NCBI GenBank assembly: GCA_015680905.1
Contig: CM027378.1
Location: 78,583,501 to 78,647,500 of the forward strand
Length of the DNA stretch: 64,000 bases
From: Coptis chinensis
Lineage: Eukaryota; Streptophyta; Magnoliopsida; Ranunculales; Ranunculaceae
Reading direction: 5' to 3'
Shown: in pieces, positions 13,186-24,875 of the stretch
Position numbering within the stretch: position 1 is the first letter of the stretch
Layout: each line of letters begins with the position of its first letter
Position numbers and translations under genes: made by a program
Notes under the pieces: model-generated
The model's database searches: none
What the model was told of the DNA's origin: nothing
What the model saw: only the letters and a program-made list of their open reading frames with translations

Positions 13186-14359
13186 TGTTTTCTTTGACTC
13201 GAAAAGTAAGATTTAATTTGTGCTAAAGTTATATTTTTATCATGATAGTAATAACTGAACTAACACTAAGCTGATCTTTTGTTTTGTACGACACGAATGG
13301 TAGGATTAAATTTGGGGTTGATGGTAAAGCAATAAACTGTACTCTTGCAGTTCATTATAGTATTATATGAAGTTTGTTTATTCTAGTCATAGTTGGAATC
13401 ATATGTTTATATAAGGAGGAAAGTGTCACATGGAGGGTGTGAGGAATACTCCTCGAAACTATAAAGGTTAATGCTCTCAATAAGGGAAAACTTTGTGCCG
13501 GAAAGGGAGAAACATTATCATGGATGGGATTCAGTGGTTGACATTCCTAGGTCTGTTTGGCGATCCTCAAGACTGCATACAATGTTCCAACCCGACAGAT
13601 GAACAAATTCTAAGATACCCCTTAGATAGTTGAATTTAAAGAAGTTAACTTAGGCTACCAATGTCCGAGTTTGCAAGGTTAGTGGTGCTCCTCTTGGTTT
13701 GCTATTCTTTGAATTGTGTTGTAGTGCTATTCTTTGAATTCATCGATCATATATGTATACTTTGTTGAGTTGTGTTATAGTGCTAGTATATTACAAGGTT
13801 CATTAGGCAGCCACAAAGTGACATCTTCTTTGCAAAGTTTTAATGCCTTATTAGTCATTATCTGTTTTGATTACTTAATTTATTTGTTTTGGTTTTCTTG
13901 CATATTTCAGGACTATATTTGGTTGGGTACCTATGACTATATATGAAATGTAGTCCTGGTTTTTCTTTTCCTCTTTCAAGTGCAAATTATTATGCATGAA
14001 GATACATTGACTTTTTATGAACTGAATGTTTAGTGATGCAATGACTTGTACATGGCTTTGTGTTTTTTTTTTTATGCTTGTATTAATGGTTGTTGAATGA
14101 TGTGTTACGTGGACAGCCATGAAAATTGCAAGCATAAGTCCTTTTAATTATGATGATATTGGCTTTTGATTTTGGAAAATATGAGTTGGTCCATCTATGT
14201 AGTATAGTGTTGGTGGGCCACTATAGATGCCTCTTATTTTATTCAATCTTTCAAGTTAGGGAACAAGGTATATGGTAGGAAGAAGCAGGGGATGTAGTTG
14301 TGGTCGGTGACTTGCTGAAGATATATTTTCTTTAACTTTTTCTTAGTCCACTGAAAGTA
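13186..14359. other. Intergenic DNA left of the Mutator-like element
   Basis: AT-rich DNA without a recognisable gene. The last nine bases (14351-14359, CTGAAAGTA) form the left target duplication of the Mutator-like element. Confidence 0.5.
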
Positions 14360-14415
14360 GAGAATTGCTAGCGTCCTGACCCTAAAAAGGGGTAGGACCA
14401 TTGTCACCTGCTAAA
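14360..14415 (+). repeat. Left terminal inverted repeat of the MULE
   Basis: Begins GAGAATTGCTAGCGTCCTG. It pairs with the complement of 18427-18481 at roughly 85 percent by eye. Confidence 0.88.
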
Positions 14416-14852
14416 AGATGAGAAAGGAAACAAGGGCAATGTTTCAACCGGTGAAATCTTTCTAAACTTAAAACTTAGGCTCAAAAGAAAAAAAAGGAAA
14501 AGAGATCGAATAGAGAGAAAAACCGAGTTATCTTCTTCGTTCTTTTTTTTAGGTTTTATCTCCAAGACTATCCAATAGTGGGTCGGGAACTCAATCAATC
14601 GCGAAGATATATATCCCGACAACTACTATATTCGTTTCTTCTAGTTCTCATAGCTTTGAAAGCATCCGCCCCAAATCAAATTTCATCTGGTATGTATTCC
14701 AGAGAAATAAATTTCTCAAAAATTGATAGAAGAATTTTCGATTGTTGTGACTTTGTTAAAGGTGTTTATTTTGTTGTGATGTTTCTGTATCTTTTTATTT
14801 ATTTTGTTTTTTTAGGTGAATTTCTTTGGTTGAGTTTTATTTTTGTGTGACT

Positions 14853-14945
14853 GGGTCTTTAGCTCAAATTGGAAGAGCACTTGAGAAATTCAAGAGACGA
14901 ACTTAAATATCTCAAGATGATGGTGGTTCAAATCCACCACACTCA
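14853..14945 (+). pseudogene. tRNA-like sequence with A and B boxes, possible SINE head
   Basis: An A-box-like TAGCTCAAATTGG (14860-14872) and a B-box-like GGTTCAAATCC (14925-14935) are present. The B box sits in a perfect T-arm-like stem (GGTGG/CCACC). A D-arm-like stem GCTC/GAGC is also visible. The acceptor stem does not pair well and the anticodon loop lacks the usual T33, so it is not a working tRNA gene. An A-run follows at about 14996-15009, which fits a short tRNA-derived SINE. It lies inside the MULE. Confidence 0.4.
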
Positions 14946-15282
14946 TTGATATCTAAACCATAGAAATGTAAATCTGTAACACTATTTCATTGTACAAAAA
15001 AAAAAAATCACAAAAGTATCATATCATTGATCATGAGAATTAGAGAATTAGTTATTTACAAAATACTTGGTGTCCATATTGACATTGTCACAAAATGACT
15101 CCTGCACACTACAAAATTCACATCTTCTCACAAAAATATGTCGATTGTATTTGTTCTTTCTTCTTCTTTAAGTATAAGGAGTCCATAAATCTTCTTCCAA
15201 TCACCATTCACCAATCGTTACTGTCGCAAGCTTACTGCTATGTTGTAGTCATCACCATTTTCAGTTGCGAGAGCACTCAGTA

Positions 15283-15305
15283 GTTGTTGTTGTTGTTGTT
15301 GTTGT
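15283..15305. repeat. (TGT)n microsatellite
   Basis: About seven TTG/TGT triplets in tandem downstream of the MULE transposase frame. Confidence 0.9.
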
Positions 15306-15440
15306 ACTTACAAGATATTCAAATTTGAAGTAACAAGCATTAGCTAACCAATAGCCGGTGTTAATAAAAAGGCTATATAGAATTATAAACTTTTCAAAGG
15401 TCTCACCTCTTTACAGCTCTTGATGTTGTGGCTAGGTTGT

Positions 15441-17720
15441 TTACAACGACTGCACTTGCTTTTTTCTTTCTTTTCCTGCTTGGCTCACTTCCACCCCAGT
15501 TTTGATTCTCTTAGATGGTTGACCTTTAGAACCTGTGGATACGAGATCGTGTACTATTATAGTGGGCGTCATGCCTTCAACTTGATATCCATCTTGAATT
15601 TTTTGCTGTGAAGAACCCGTGACATTATCTAAAGACGTCAACTTCTTTCAAAATCTGTTTTACAAGTATATACTTGTCTTTGGATGTACAACCTTCCTCA
15701 ACAAGTTTGATACAACCCACACATAGGTTACTAAAGCATTTCGCTTTAAACTCTTGACTATCCTCGTTTACTCTAGTAGAATCTTCATAAACGATATCTA
15801 AAGATTTTGCATTCTTACTCCAACGTTTCAGTACATAGTGAGGTGGGATATCATACACACCTTTTGCAAATAGAACAACTATTGTGTGTCTGCACAGAAA
15901 ACCTTTGAACTCGCATATATGACAAATACAAGAAACGTTGGTTTTTGAGTCATCCCACACAACTGTGTATTCCTTCGTTCTCTTTTTATCGTTTGGCTTC
16001 ATTACCAACTCTTGCACTACATGTATTTCCTTTTCCCCATCTAGTTGGACTGTACCTCTATTACACGAAGGAATTCGTAATATTTTTTCTTGGAATTTCT
16101 TGATATTCCAAACGTGTATATAGATGCCATCTAAGCTTCATAAGGCAACATTGTCTTCAAATATGGGGATTTTTGGCAGAGTCTCAAAATCTGCTTTCTC
16201 TTCATCATTGTATCTCTTATGTAGAGCTAAATTGTATTGATCCACGAACTCTTTCAAACAAGTCTTATGGTTTACATAATCATCGAAGAAGGAATTTATG
16301 CTTTCATTTCGTTGAGACGTTGACATTCCTGCAAAAAAAGTATCATTCATGCACACCGGAACTCACTGTGTACGACATTCGAAAATGTTAGAAGTCATTC
16401 ATGATCACCAAGCTCATATGTTTCAATCAGTTTTTTTCACCATTTTTCGAACTCGTCGACTATCAATGAATCATAAATGCACTTGTTAAACTCATACATA
16501 AAGGTTGGATTGGCTACACAAACACTGCCCAATTTCTCAGGTACTTTCTTCAGAATATCCACAAGCAAAAATGATGGCGTGTTGTTCCTAGAAAAACTTC
16601 TTTGATTGCTGCTTTCATCGCCTGGTCTTGATCCGTGATAATGGCTTTAGGAGCTCTTCCTTCCATTGCAATCAACCATGTTTTAAAGACACAAACAAAA
16701 GATGGTATAGTTTCATCCGTTAGTAAAGCACATCCAAGCAACACTGATTGCCCGTGGCCCGTGGTGGTTATTAACTCCTACGAATGGGGCAAATTTCATG
16801 GAATATTTGTTAATCAAGTATGTAGGGTCAAAAGTAACAACATCACCAAAGTGTGCATAAGCCATCCTTGACTTGGCATCTATCCAGAAAACATTCCTCA
16901 AGTGTCTCCCTTCATCTAGCTCCATAGCATAAAAGAAGCGAGGATTTGAAACTTGTGTACGCAGAAAAAATTCATAAATGATCTGCACATCCCCAGTTGA
17001 CATTGATTCTCTCTTTTCTTTGTCACAAAAATTTCTAAGATCCTTATCCGTGAAAGTCAGATTTTTCACTCCACCCGATTGCTTCACCATTGTTGCCTTG
17101 ATCTTCGGAACACCTACTCCTACTGATGAGAGAGTTCTAAATACGTTCTTTTCCGGTGTGCTAATCTTCTTTTGTGATCTGAAAAAGCGTGAACTATCCG
17201 GTTCCACTTCATGATTATGCTCTTTAACAATGTCAAGCAAAATCCACTTTCCATTAGTAATTCTCTTCACCTTCATCATTGTCTTACAATCTGTCCTTGT
17301 GTTTGGTCGTGGGTTTTCAACTCCTTTTATAGCACGTTTTTTGCCTTCTTTAGAACACACATAAGTCCTACCAATCACATCATATATTGTTCAATTTTGA
17401 ATACTTCATGTGCTATCTACGAATATAATACTGAAGCCAATAATCTTCGCATAGTCATTATAACATTTATAAGTTTCTTCTTCAGATTCAAATTCCAAAT
17501 CAACATAGGGATCTACAATTGCATTCTCATTTTCAGCGAACTCCTTGTCAACTTCATCGACAACTTCTTCCATGTAAACATTAGGCTCTTCACTTCTAAT
17601 GATGTCATTGAAGATGGACTTCTCCGCAACCACGTTTCCATCAATGTATATTGCATCATCCATTATTGTTTGTTCAAAACTCAAGTGTCTTGGACTATCC
17701 ATGGCGTCGACGTAATCCAT
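15441..17720 (-). pseudogene. Decayed FAR1/MuDR-like transposase
   Basis: Read on the minus strand from 17720, the order of parts is that of FAR1-related MULE transposases. First comes an acidic N-terminus, then a FAR1 DNA-binding region (YKCYNDYAKIIGFSI, then IGRTYVCSKEGKK and VKEHNHEV). The MULE catalytic core follows, with VVTFDPTYLINKYSMKFAPF (first Asp), KAIITDQDQAMKAAI (second Asp) and STSQRNESINSFFDDY (Glu). Then comes a SWIM zinc finger, CICHICEFKGFLCRH. The tail near 15441-15641 is basic (KERKKQVQSL). Two in-frame stops separate the first two segments at about 17385-17408. A frameshift lies near 16750 within the core, and further breaks occur between 16550 and 16356. It is therefore a relic. 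The domesticated FHY3/FAR1 factors share the architecture, but the surrounding terminal repeats show this copy is a transposon gene. Confidence 0.88.
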
Positions 17721-18426
17721 ATATTCTGTTCAATATAGATATGATTAAAAATTTTAGGAAAATTATCTAAATTCTATTTCATTGATGATAAACTGAAAAT
17801 AAACTTGCTAACTAGATACCTGATAAGCACAATATTGGTTCAAATTAAGAGACTCAAGTTAATCCAAAACAATAAAGTACATCATTGCTAACATTTTTTT
17901 TTTGTTCAACCAAAACAAGAACAATGACTGCAATAAATTGTTCCTAATTAAATATGACTCAATCTCGATGAAATTCAATGGAGACACTCAAGGCTAGGAG
18001 TGACAGAGGAAAACCCAAAAAATTATCAAATAGAAATGAGAGTGGCATCACCCAAGTTAAAGCCTCATTGTAGTAGCTATTAATTTGAAATATTTGATGA
18101 CTGAAATGTTTAATCTTTTTATCTTTGTAAGTGGTGCTTGCTTGCTGGGGTTGCTTTGATATCCATTGCGCTTGTGCCATAACGATTCCAAGTGAAACTA
18201 CCATTTAAATTTGTTTATAATGTATACTAGTGAAAATGAGAGGAGAGAAGAAGTAGACAAAGTATACAAATTACCTTTTTCCATCAGGTTGTCTCGTTTC
18301 CCACCATTGGCTAAAACCTTCAATCTTTCTTTTTGAGTTTCTTTTTGTTTCAAGTTTTTTTTTATGAGTTTCACTAATTAAAATTGTAAACATATGGAAT
18401 AGGTCAACACGTATTTTATTTCGACA

Positions 18427-18481
18427 TTTAGCAGGTGAGAATGGTCCTACCCCTTTATTGGTCAGGACACTAATAATTCTC
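18427..18481 (-). repeat. Right terminal inverted repeat of the MULE
   Basis: Its complement begins GAGAATTATTAGTGTCCTG and matches the left end. It is followed directly by the 9-bp target copy CTGAAATTA (18482-18490). Confidence 0.88.
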
Positions 18482-19249
18482 CTGAAATTATTTGTTGTTT
18501 TATCTATATTTTGATATTCGCACTTGTTAATCTATTTGATTCAAACAAGAATCTTATGAAATGGTTAAGGTATTGCCTTGTAATTTCTATCGTATAGAAG
18601 TTGACTTGCGCTCACTAATTGTTTTACTTGCAGGAGGGATCATAAACGAGTTGTAGAGGGAGCTATACTAAGCCACTAAGGGTAGTCCCCCACACTGAGA
18701 AGCAAGGATACAAGTTTGTTGGTTTCATCCAAGAACGTGTTGTGGACTATTATCAAAACGAACGATAAATGTGTTTAAATTCATGTAATGACTCCGGCGG
18801 GCTTGGATGATTTATTTATTTTTTTAACTTTTGGGATATGTTTCATTTTGATTTTTATTTAAATATATGTAACAGTTATCTAAGTCTAGTTGGGATTTGA
18901 TTGGATATGGAGTGCAGAACCAATCCAGTGAATTTTTGTCTTTTTTATATTTTTTGTAATTTTTTAAACTATTTGTCACGGTTTTGTGAAAACAGTTATA
19001 AAAGGATTACTTGTTATGACGGTTATGGATAATATTTATCACTATTCAGTAAAAGCCGTCACTAAAAAGAGGTTATATTATGACGGTTTTCAACTATTTG
19101 TGAATGTTCTTCAAAAAGGATTTGTGATGGTTTTGAGGGAAAAAAACATGACCCCCACTTGGTCATGGTTTTGGAAAAAAAAAGGGTCAAAAAAGACTTT
19201 TTGTCATCACCGTTTTTAACACTCACAAAACCTTTTTTCTGTACTAGTG
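18482..19249 (+). mobile_element. Right-hand end of a CACTA-like element
   Basis: The segment finishes in CTGTACTAGTG, whose complement CACTAGTACAG is a CACTA-type terminus. Inward from it are repeated subterminal words (TATGACGG, AAAGCCGTCAC, GTGATGG) in both orientations, typical of CACTA transposase-binding regions. No matching left end was found upstream, so its size is unknown. The left part (18482-18960) has no recognised coding content. Confidence 0.6.
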
Positions 19250-19311
19250 TTAGTACTAAAAAAAAGGCATATTATGACGGTTAAAAGCCGTCAAGATAGG
19301 TGTTTTAGTAA

Positions 19312-19560
19312 TATTTTTATGATGGCTATTGTAACATGATGTCGTGTATGACATAAGCGTCAAAAAAATATAATAATTTTATGACAACTATTGCAACATT
19401 ATGTCATGTATGACACAAACGTCAAGAAAATATAATAATTTTATGACAGCTAGTTATTATAACATTATGTCGTGTATGACACAAATGTCAGAAAAATATA
19501 ATAATTTTATGACGGCTGTTACAACATTATGTTGTGCATGACACAAGCGTCAAGATAAAA
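19312..19560. repeat. Subterminal tandem repeat, four units of about 62 bp
   Basis: Four diverged copies contain TATGACGGCT, a CATTATGTCGTGTATGAC-like core and AATATAATAATTTT. They lie just inside the left end of the CACTA-like element. Arrays of this kind act as transposase-binding sites in CACTA elements; that role here is inferred. Confidence 0.75.
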
Positions 19561-19569
19561 AATATGATG

Positions 19570-22500
19570 GTGTTAGGATGAGTTTCCTAAAATAGTCAAA
19601 TTAGCAATAGAATAAACTGTCAACGTTCTTATCACAATTTTTGGGCACTAGGTCGGACCATTTTTGCTTTCAATTAAACCATTAACAACTTCACAAAAAA
19701 TAAGAATACCAAAATCAAGTAACTCACTAAGAAAAAGTGAACAGTCAATACACTCCTCACTTATGTAAACAGCAACGAGAAATCCAAGTTCCCCTCGCAT
19801 GATGAAAATTCTCCCGCTCACCCCAATTATTTTTCTCTCTCCCGGATATTAAGGGATTGATGTTAAGGTTACGCCTATTTATCTTTCTTCCCCTTCCATC
19901 GCAAATCCTAACAATTACGCCTTTTTTTTTCTTTGTCTCATTGGTTTCTCGCACACTCACTTCTTCGCTGCGCTTAAACTTGTTTGAGAAGGGATCAGTT
20001 TGATTACTACTATAACAGAGGTTTCTAAAATCTAATAGTAAGTTTTTTTTTTTTTTTTTATTTTTTTTTCTTGTTTAAATTGTTTGTAGAAATATTTGTT
20101 ATTGAATTCGAATTTTTTGTTTTCAATTAGGTGTTTGACTAATTTATCGCGTGGGGTTTTTAGTAGTATAAGCAATCTGTTTGGTTCGGCGATATTTAGG
20201 GCCCATTGTAAGGACAAAGTGGGTTATTAGAAAGGGTTGTGGGCAGTTCAAATGCTTTAAAGTTGTGGCTGGTACCCTTCTACATGTAGCTCCCATCTGC
20301 TGTTTTGATTATCTTAAGCTGCTGTTTGTTTTTTGTTATTTACGTGGTGTACGATGGTCTTTCCAATACCACTATCATCTGTGTTGTACTTATATGTGCG
20401 TGCCAATGCTTGTGTAGTCAGTTCTGCACTTCTGCAAAGGAACAAGAAGCTGTAGATACCGATTTGATTGTTTTGAACTATGATGTTGCTGGAAAGTCTG
20501 TTATGTATAAGAGTTTATGTTGACCACTACACCACTACACCACTCCATTTAAATCTATTTTTCCTGTTTTTCACATATACTCAAACAACTAGATTTGCTT
20601 TAATTTGATGCTTTCACGAATGTACTAATTCCAAGTTTTTTTTAAGGTTAGGCCACTCATTCTCATACCTATTGATATCGTTTTCTTGGAATAAAGGATA
20701 TTTGTAAAAGAAGATTATCTGAAGTTGCGAGGATCGAGTCAGAACGAATGCAAGGTTTGCATTTCTGTTTTGCAACTCTGCACAGTTGGAAGTACTTTTC
20801 GAAAAAAAAATAAAAATAAAAAGTGGTTTCGACTTCCTACGGGTATGACTAATTTTTGCCAATAAATATTCTGATTTTTCGGAACGTTTTGTGAACAGGT
20901 AAGATTCTATTCCATCTTTTGTTCTTTTCGATCTTGTTTGATGTTTTTAAGGAAGAAAAAAGGTTGCTCTTTTGAATCTGGTTTCCCCCAATTTAAATAT
21001 TTTGACTGAAAAATGTGTTCTTATAATCGAAAATATCTACTGTACAATTACGGTGTTTGAATAGCAGTTCATTCTTATTGTTTTAGGTTTTGCTCATCGG
21101 TGCAGAAAATTTCTTATAGAAATTAATTTTTTTCTTAAGCGGTTTCAAAGCTTTTAGCTTTCAATTACCTTGATTAATAAACTGATAAATTATTAGAAAC
21201 TAATAAGTAACAAGAATAAACTTTGTGTGAATTAATGGGTAGTTGAAAACTCAGTTCACTACTTTGCTTAGTGCTAACAGTGAACACGTCAACCACTATG
21301 CAAGGTGCTAAAGTTATTTTGATTATCTATGTTCGGTTTGCCTTTCATATCAGGTTGCATGATTCTTGAGATTAATATTATTAAGTTAATGTCCAAATTG
21401 AGGATAGCACGTTTCTAGCGGTGTGAGGTTGAATTCTCAGGTTGTATAGTTGTAGTCTTTGAAGAATCAAGAGAAAGAAATCGATTACTTATAATTTCAT
21501 ATTATAGTTTAATATAATGCTTTTACTATGTGGACTGAATATTGGTTTGGTTTTGAATTGGCAGACTTCATCAAGTCAAAAGAAATCCCAATGATAATGG
21601 AAGTAACCATATTGATTAAACTAGAAAGCCAAAGCTATAAGGAAGGTACGCTATATTTATGCTGGTTTCTAATTATTTTAAACATTTGAAGGGAATTGTG
21701 CCTTGAATGGAAATTCTTGGACTTGTTAGTAGTTGGAATATGGGATAATTGTGCCTTGAATGAAACCTTCAATGGTAAAACATCAATTGTGCCTTGAATG
21801 GAAATCCTTCAATGGTAAAACCATAGAATACGTTATAAGGAGACACGAGCAAATAGTTGCCTTAGTGTTACAAATAATCTGCTCTCCTAGGGAATTCTTC
21901 GATGAACAATATTAGAAGCACGGTTTGATAATACTAACTGGCATGAATGCAGATGGACTTCATGAGGTAATAAAAATATTCCTCTTAATCCATATGGTCT
22001 TGTACGATATTGAATTTAATTCAAACAAAAATTGGTCCAAGATTTATTGTGAGCCAAAGGTAAAAAAAATGCATAACTGACAACCCAAATAAGAAAATAA
22101 TGTGAACTGCCACGATATAAGTAAAGTAAATTCCATATTTTGTCTTTATTATTAAGCTTTTACATTTCCACATCACCATTTTTATTTAATTACATCAAGC
22201 AGGATGCAACAACTATTATATGGGCACATTATAAACTGGGGATGCTTGGAGAAATCATTGTGATCAAACTAAGTATAGGAACCAAAGCTATTAAGAAGGC
22301 ACTCGATCTGCCTTTGCAACCCATAATGTATTTAATTTAGTTGCCAATATTTAATTGTTTGTTCTGTTGTTTAGAAAAGATTGGAATTAATATGCTTCAG
22401 CGCATGTTAGTAGGTGAACCAACTATATGAAATACTACCAACCTTTTGTTCAAAGGGTGTTGACATGTTGTACATTTGTGTGCTCACCGGCAGCTACAAC

Positions 22501-23110
22501 TTTTTTCTGACATTTTGTTTCTAATGTATATATGCTCTCTATCTTTCGTAGTCTGAAATTTAGCCTTTAGTGGCATATATCATGGATAGTTATTATTTCT
22601 AATTACGACGTATTGTTTTGCTAGCTAGTATCATTTATCTATTTTCTTAATATTGTAGAAGTGGCTATTTGATTATGTTTAGTTAACTTATTAAACAAAC
22701 TAACATATTCTTATTCACATTGTTTCTTAGGTGATAAGTCAGTGACGTTCGATGGAGGAAAGAGTTAGTAAACACCAGCTTGGTAGCTCGCTTCAGTTTG
22801 TTTGAGATGGATCGGTTTCATCGGTTGGATGGGTTACGTAAATTGGATTATTATTCGATTATGAGACTTGATTTTCAACCAAATGTTTTAGTTATTTAGT
22901 ATTTTATTCGTGAATAAATCATCTAATATGAATAAGTTCCAAGAGTGATTTATGTTGGTAATAAAAGTATGATTCTAGTTTCTATAATGGAGTTAATTAG
23001 TTAGGGTGTATGTATACATGGGTTTACAGGTTATCTCCATATTTACAGGAAAATTTGTGGTACAAATACATATTTCACCATGGGTAGGTGCGGAGAAAAG
23101 AAACAAGAAA
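19570..23110 (+). other. Interior of the CACTA-like element, possible non-coding transcription unit
   Basis: No protein family is recognised and no frame is long. Several stretches are bounded by splice-like signals. One runs from GGCAG near 21565 to AAGG|GTACG near 21647. Another starts after TTTCTTAG near 22732 and runs to a short terminal frame near 22770. A pair of similar stretches (near 21600-21645 and 22255-22300) shares AACCAAAGCTATTAAGAAGG-like wording, suggesting an internal duplication. It may be captured host DNA, but the source is unknown. Confidence 0.3.
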
Positions 23111-23524
23111 AAAAAAAGGGGTTATGACAGCTTTTAAAGATCTGTTGTTAGACACACCAGTTCTTGACGTTTTTAGTGATTAATTCTTGACACTTTTTCT
23201 TAATCACGAATGATGTTTTCATAAAACGGTTTACTTCTTGACGTTTTTCCTTATAAAACTATGACGGTTAAGTAAAACTCGTCATGCAAAGTTACCCAAT
23301 TACGACATTTATAACTGAATTTATGTCATATAAATTGGAGTTCTTATGTCAGCTTCTCGAGAACGGTCATCAAAGTAATGACGGTTTTTGTAAACTTTTA
23401 TGATGGGCTCTATAATGACAGTAGTTTCTTTAACGAAAAAACATCATTAAACCTGTTTCATGACAGCTTTTAGGCGTCATTATAAGTCTTTTTTTTAGTT
23501 GTGTGTCTAGTAATATATAATTTT

Positions 23525-24034
23525 ACTACCCTAATATTAGTGTTAAATTTGATGGTTCTTTTAATAGCACAACATTACAAGAAGCTGGAGCTGCAATTCT
23601 CTTGAATAGTGAAGAAAAAGCAATGGGTGTTGCAGTGACAAGGGCTAGACTTAGAAGTGTTGAAGAAGCTGAGCTGGTAGCTGCAGAGCTAGCTTCAAGT
23701 CTGGTTGCGAACTTTCCAGCAGAAAAGTACCACATTATGGGGGATAGTCAGAATGTCATCAACTCTCTTGCAAGAAATTCTGATTCGATAGCTTGGACCT
23801 CTAGGAAATTCATTTGTTTCCAATTTAAGAGATGTAGGTAGAAAACTGGGAATTCAGTTGGATACCTAGACTTCAAAATGGGGAGGCTCATAAGAATGAT
23901 AAGATTGCAAGCTATGTTTTGAAACACTCTAACTTCAGTAATGAGCCTCTTCCGAGTTGTATTGTTGAACTTGATTGTCCTCTAGTTATTATTTAATATA
24001 TAAAATAGGATATTATTATTCGAAAAAAAAAAAT
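23525..24034 (+). mobile_element. 5'-truncated L1 LINE: RNase H end plus poly(A)
   Basis: One frame reads SVKFDGSFNSTTLQEAGAAI, then EEAELVAAELA and IMGDSQNVINSLA. These are the D, E and D catalytic blocks of the plant L1-type RNase H (RVT_3). After a frameshift near 23840 the frame continues VENWEFSWIPRLQNGEAHKN up to a stop, a 3' untranslated piece and an A-run at 24026-24034. The endonuclease and reverse transcriptase are missing, as is usual for a 5'-truncated LINE insertion. No clear target duplication was found. It lies just beyond the right end of the CACTA-like element. Confidence 0.85.
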
Positions 24035-24372
24035 TATGGTTGATAGACACTCAGTACACCCCTAGTCCTGACTATCGCAAGTCGCAACATTCAATTAGTT
24101 GTAACTGTAGACTGGGAGGCAGTTGTCCATGACCATGGCCAGGTTTCTTCCCTTTATCTGGGCCACACTTTTAGGTTCTTCATCCGCCAATTACCTAGCA
24201 CAACCCACAGTCTTTTTTAATTTGTGTTAATTTGCACACCCCATGAGTGCCTCTTAGAGAATAATAGTCTTAATTAACTTGTGCCCAATACCTGCCCTTT
24301 GTATGGCTTTCCCCTTCGGGGCGCGTAGATAGGCTTCAAGTGGGTTTATAAGAATCCAGAAAAATAATGTAC
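24035..24372. other. Intergenic spacer, nothing recognised
   Basis: A unique-looking spacer between the L1 tail and the long-TIR element. No gene or repeat with ends is visible. Confidence 0.5.
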
Positions 24373-24578
24373 TTTCATTTTTTTTCCTAAATGATACCCG
24401 TACTTTTTTTCTCGTCTATTAGTACTCCGAACTTTCAATTTGTTTCAATTTAGTACTTCAGTCTCTTTTCCGTCTCATTCCGTCTAATTTCGCTAACGGA
24501 TTTACTATTCAAATTGACTATTCTTTTTCTTTTTTCTTTTTTTGAAGCAGAATGTTAAAAATATCCATAGAATGATTC
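24373..24578 (+). repeat. Left long terminal inverted repeat
   Basis: Complementary to 26878-27080. Contains a T-rich start and ends in ATCCATAGAATGATTC. Confidence 0.85.
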
Positions 24579-24601
24579 GCTCAACAATAATTTGCTCCTG
24601 A

Positions 24602-24815
24602 AACATAACTGGAATAGAGCTAGCTGGTGAGAATGCACTGGAAAGATACGATGAGGGTGCTTATGCACAAGTTTTGGAAACGAGTAGATCAAACTCTGGG
24701 AATGGGTTGACTGCATTTACATACCTAAGATTGAACAAGAGAATGTTTGAAGGGGATAATTGGCGTAATTTGGTTGTATTTGTGAACAATATGTCAGAAG
24801 GTGGTCGGATGATTC
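24602..24815 (+). pseudogene. BAM3-type beta-amylase fragment, first part
   Basis: The frame reads [20 protein letters not shown], then [20 protein letters not shown] and [17 protein letters not shown], then [12 protein letters not shown]. This corresponds to the C-terminal part of plastid beta-amylase BAM3 (alpha-/beta-amylase family 14), which in Arabidopsis reads [13 protein letters not shown]...[19 protein letters not shown] by recall. The enzyme releases maltose from starch. Only the region after the second catalytic glutamate survives, so no activity is expected. A stop lies directly upstream in frame. A copia LTR remnant interrupts the sequence at GATTC. Confidence 0.88.
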
Positions 24816-24875
24816 TGTTAGGAAAATGGATTTGCACGGTGGTCGGATGATTCTGTTAGGAAAATGGATTTGCAC
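24799..24875. repeat. 38-bp tandem duplication at the LTR junction
   Basis: A block beginning GGTGGTCGGATGATTC and running into TGTTAGGAAAATGG occurs twice in a row. It includes both amylase sequence and the first bases of the LTR, so the duplication happened after the LTR insertion. Confidence 0.9.

Larger units (their letters stand above)
14360..18481 (-). mobile_element. FAR1-type Mutator-like element (MULE), 4.1 kb
   Basis: The ends form a roughly 56-bp terminal inverted repeat (14360-14415 and 18427-18481) sharing blocks such as GTCCTGACC, GGGGTAGGACCATT and TCACCTGCTAAA. Nine-base target duplications flank it: CTGAAAGTA on the left and CTGAAATTA on the right, eight of nine identical. 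Nine-base duplications are diagnostic of Mutator-like elements. Inside, on the minus strand, is a FAR1/MuDR-like transposase with stops and frameshifts. The element therefore looks autonomous in design but no longer functional. A tRNA-like sequence and a (TGT)n microsatellite lie in its right-of-gene spacer. Confidence 0.9.
19251..23503. mobile_element. Non-autonomous CACTA-like element, 4.25 kb
   Basis: The left end reads TAGTACTAAAAAAAAGGC and the complement of the right end CACAACTAAAAAAAAGAC. Similarity continues inward (ATTATGACGGTTAAAAGCCG against ATAATGACGCCTAAAAGCTG), giving an inverted repeat of about 45 bp. A TGT triplet flanks both ends (19248-19250 and 23504-23506), the 3-bp duplication expected for CACTA elements. 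Subterminal GACGG-type words are dense at 19312-19560 and 23120-23480. The outermost four bases differ between ends, so the termini are mutated or the limits are off by a few bases. No transposase was recognised. The interior has intron-like splice signals, which is treated under findings. Confidence 0.65.

Noticed and set aside
14853-14945. Functional tRNA gene
   Set aside because: The acceptor stem does not pair and the anticodon loop lacks T33; kept only as a tRNA-like relic.
17211-17738. 175-residue plus-strand open frame
   Set aside because: It lies opposite the FAR1-like transposase, whose motifs are on the minus strand; this is a shadow frame.
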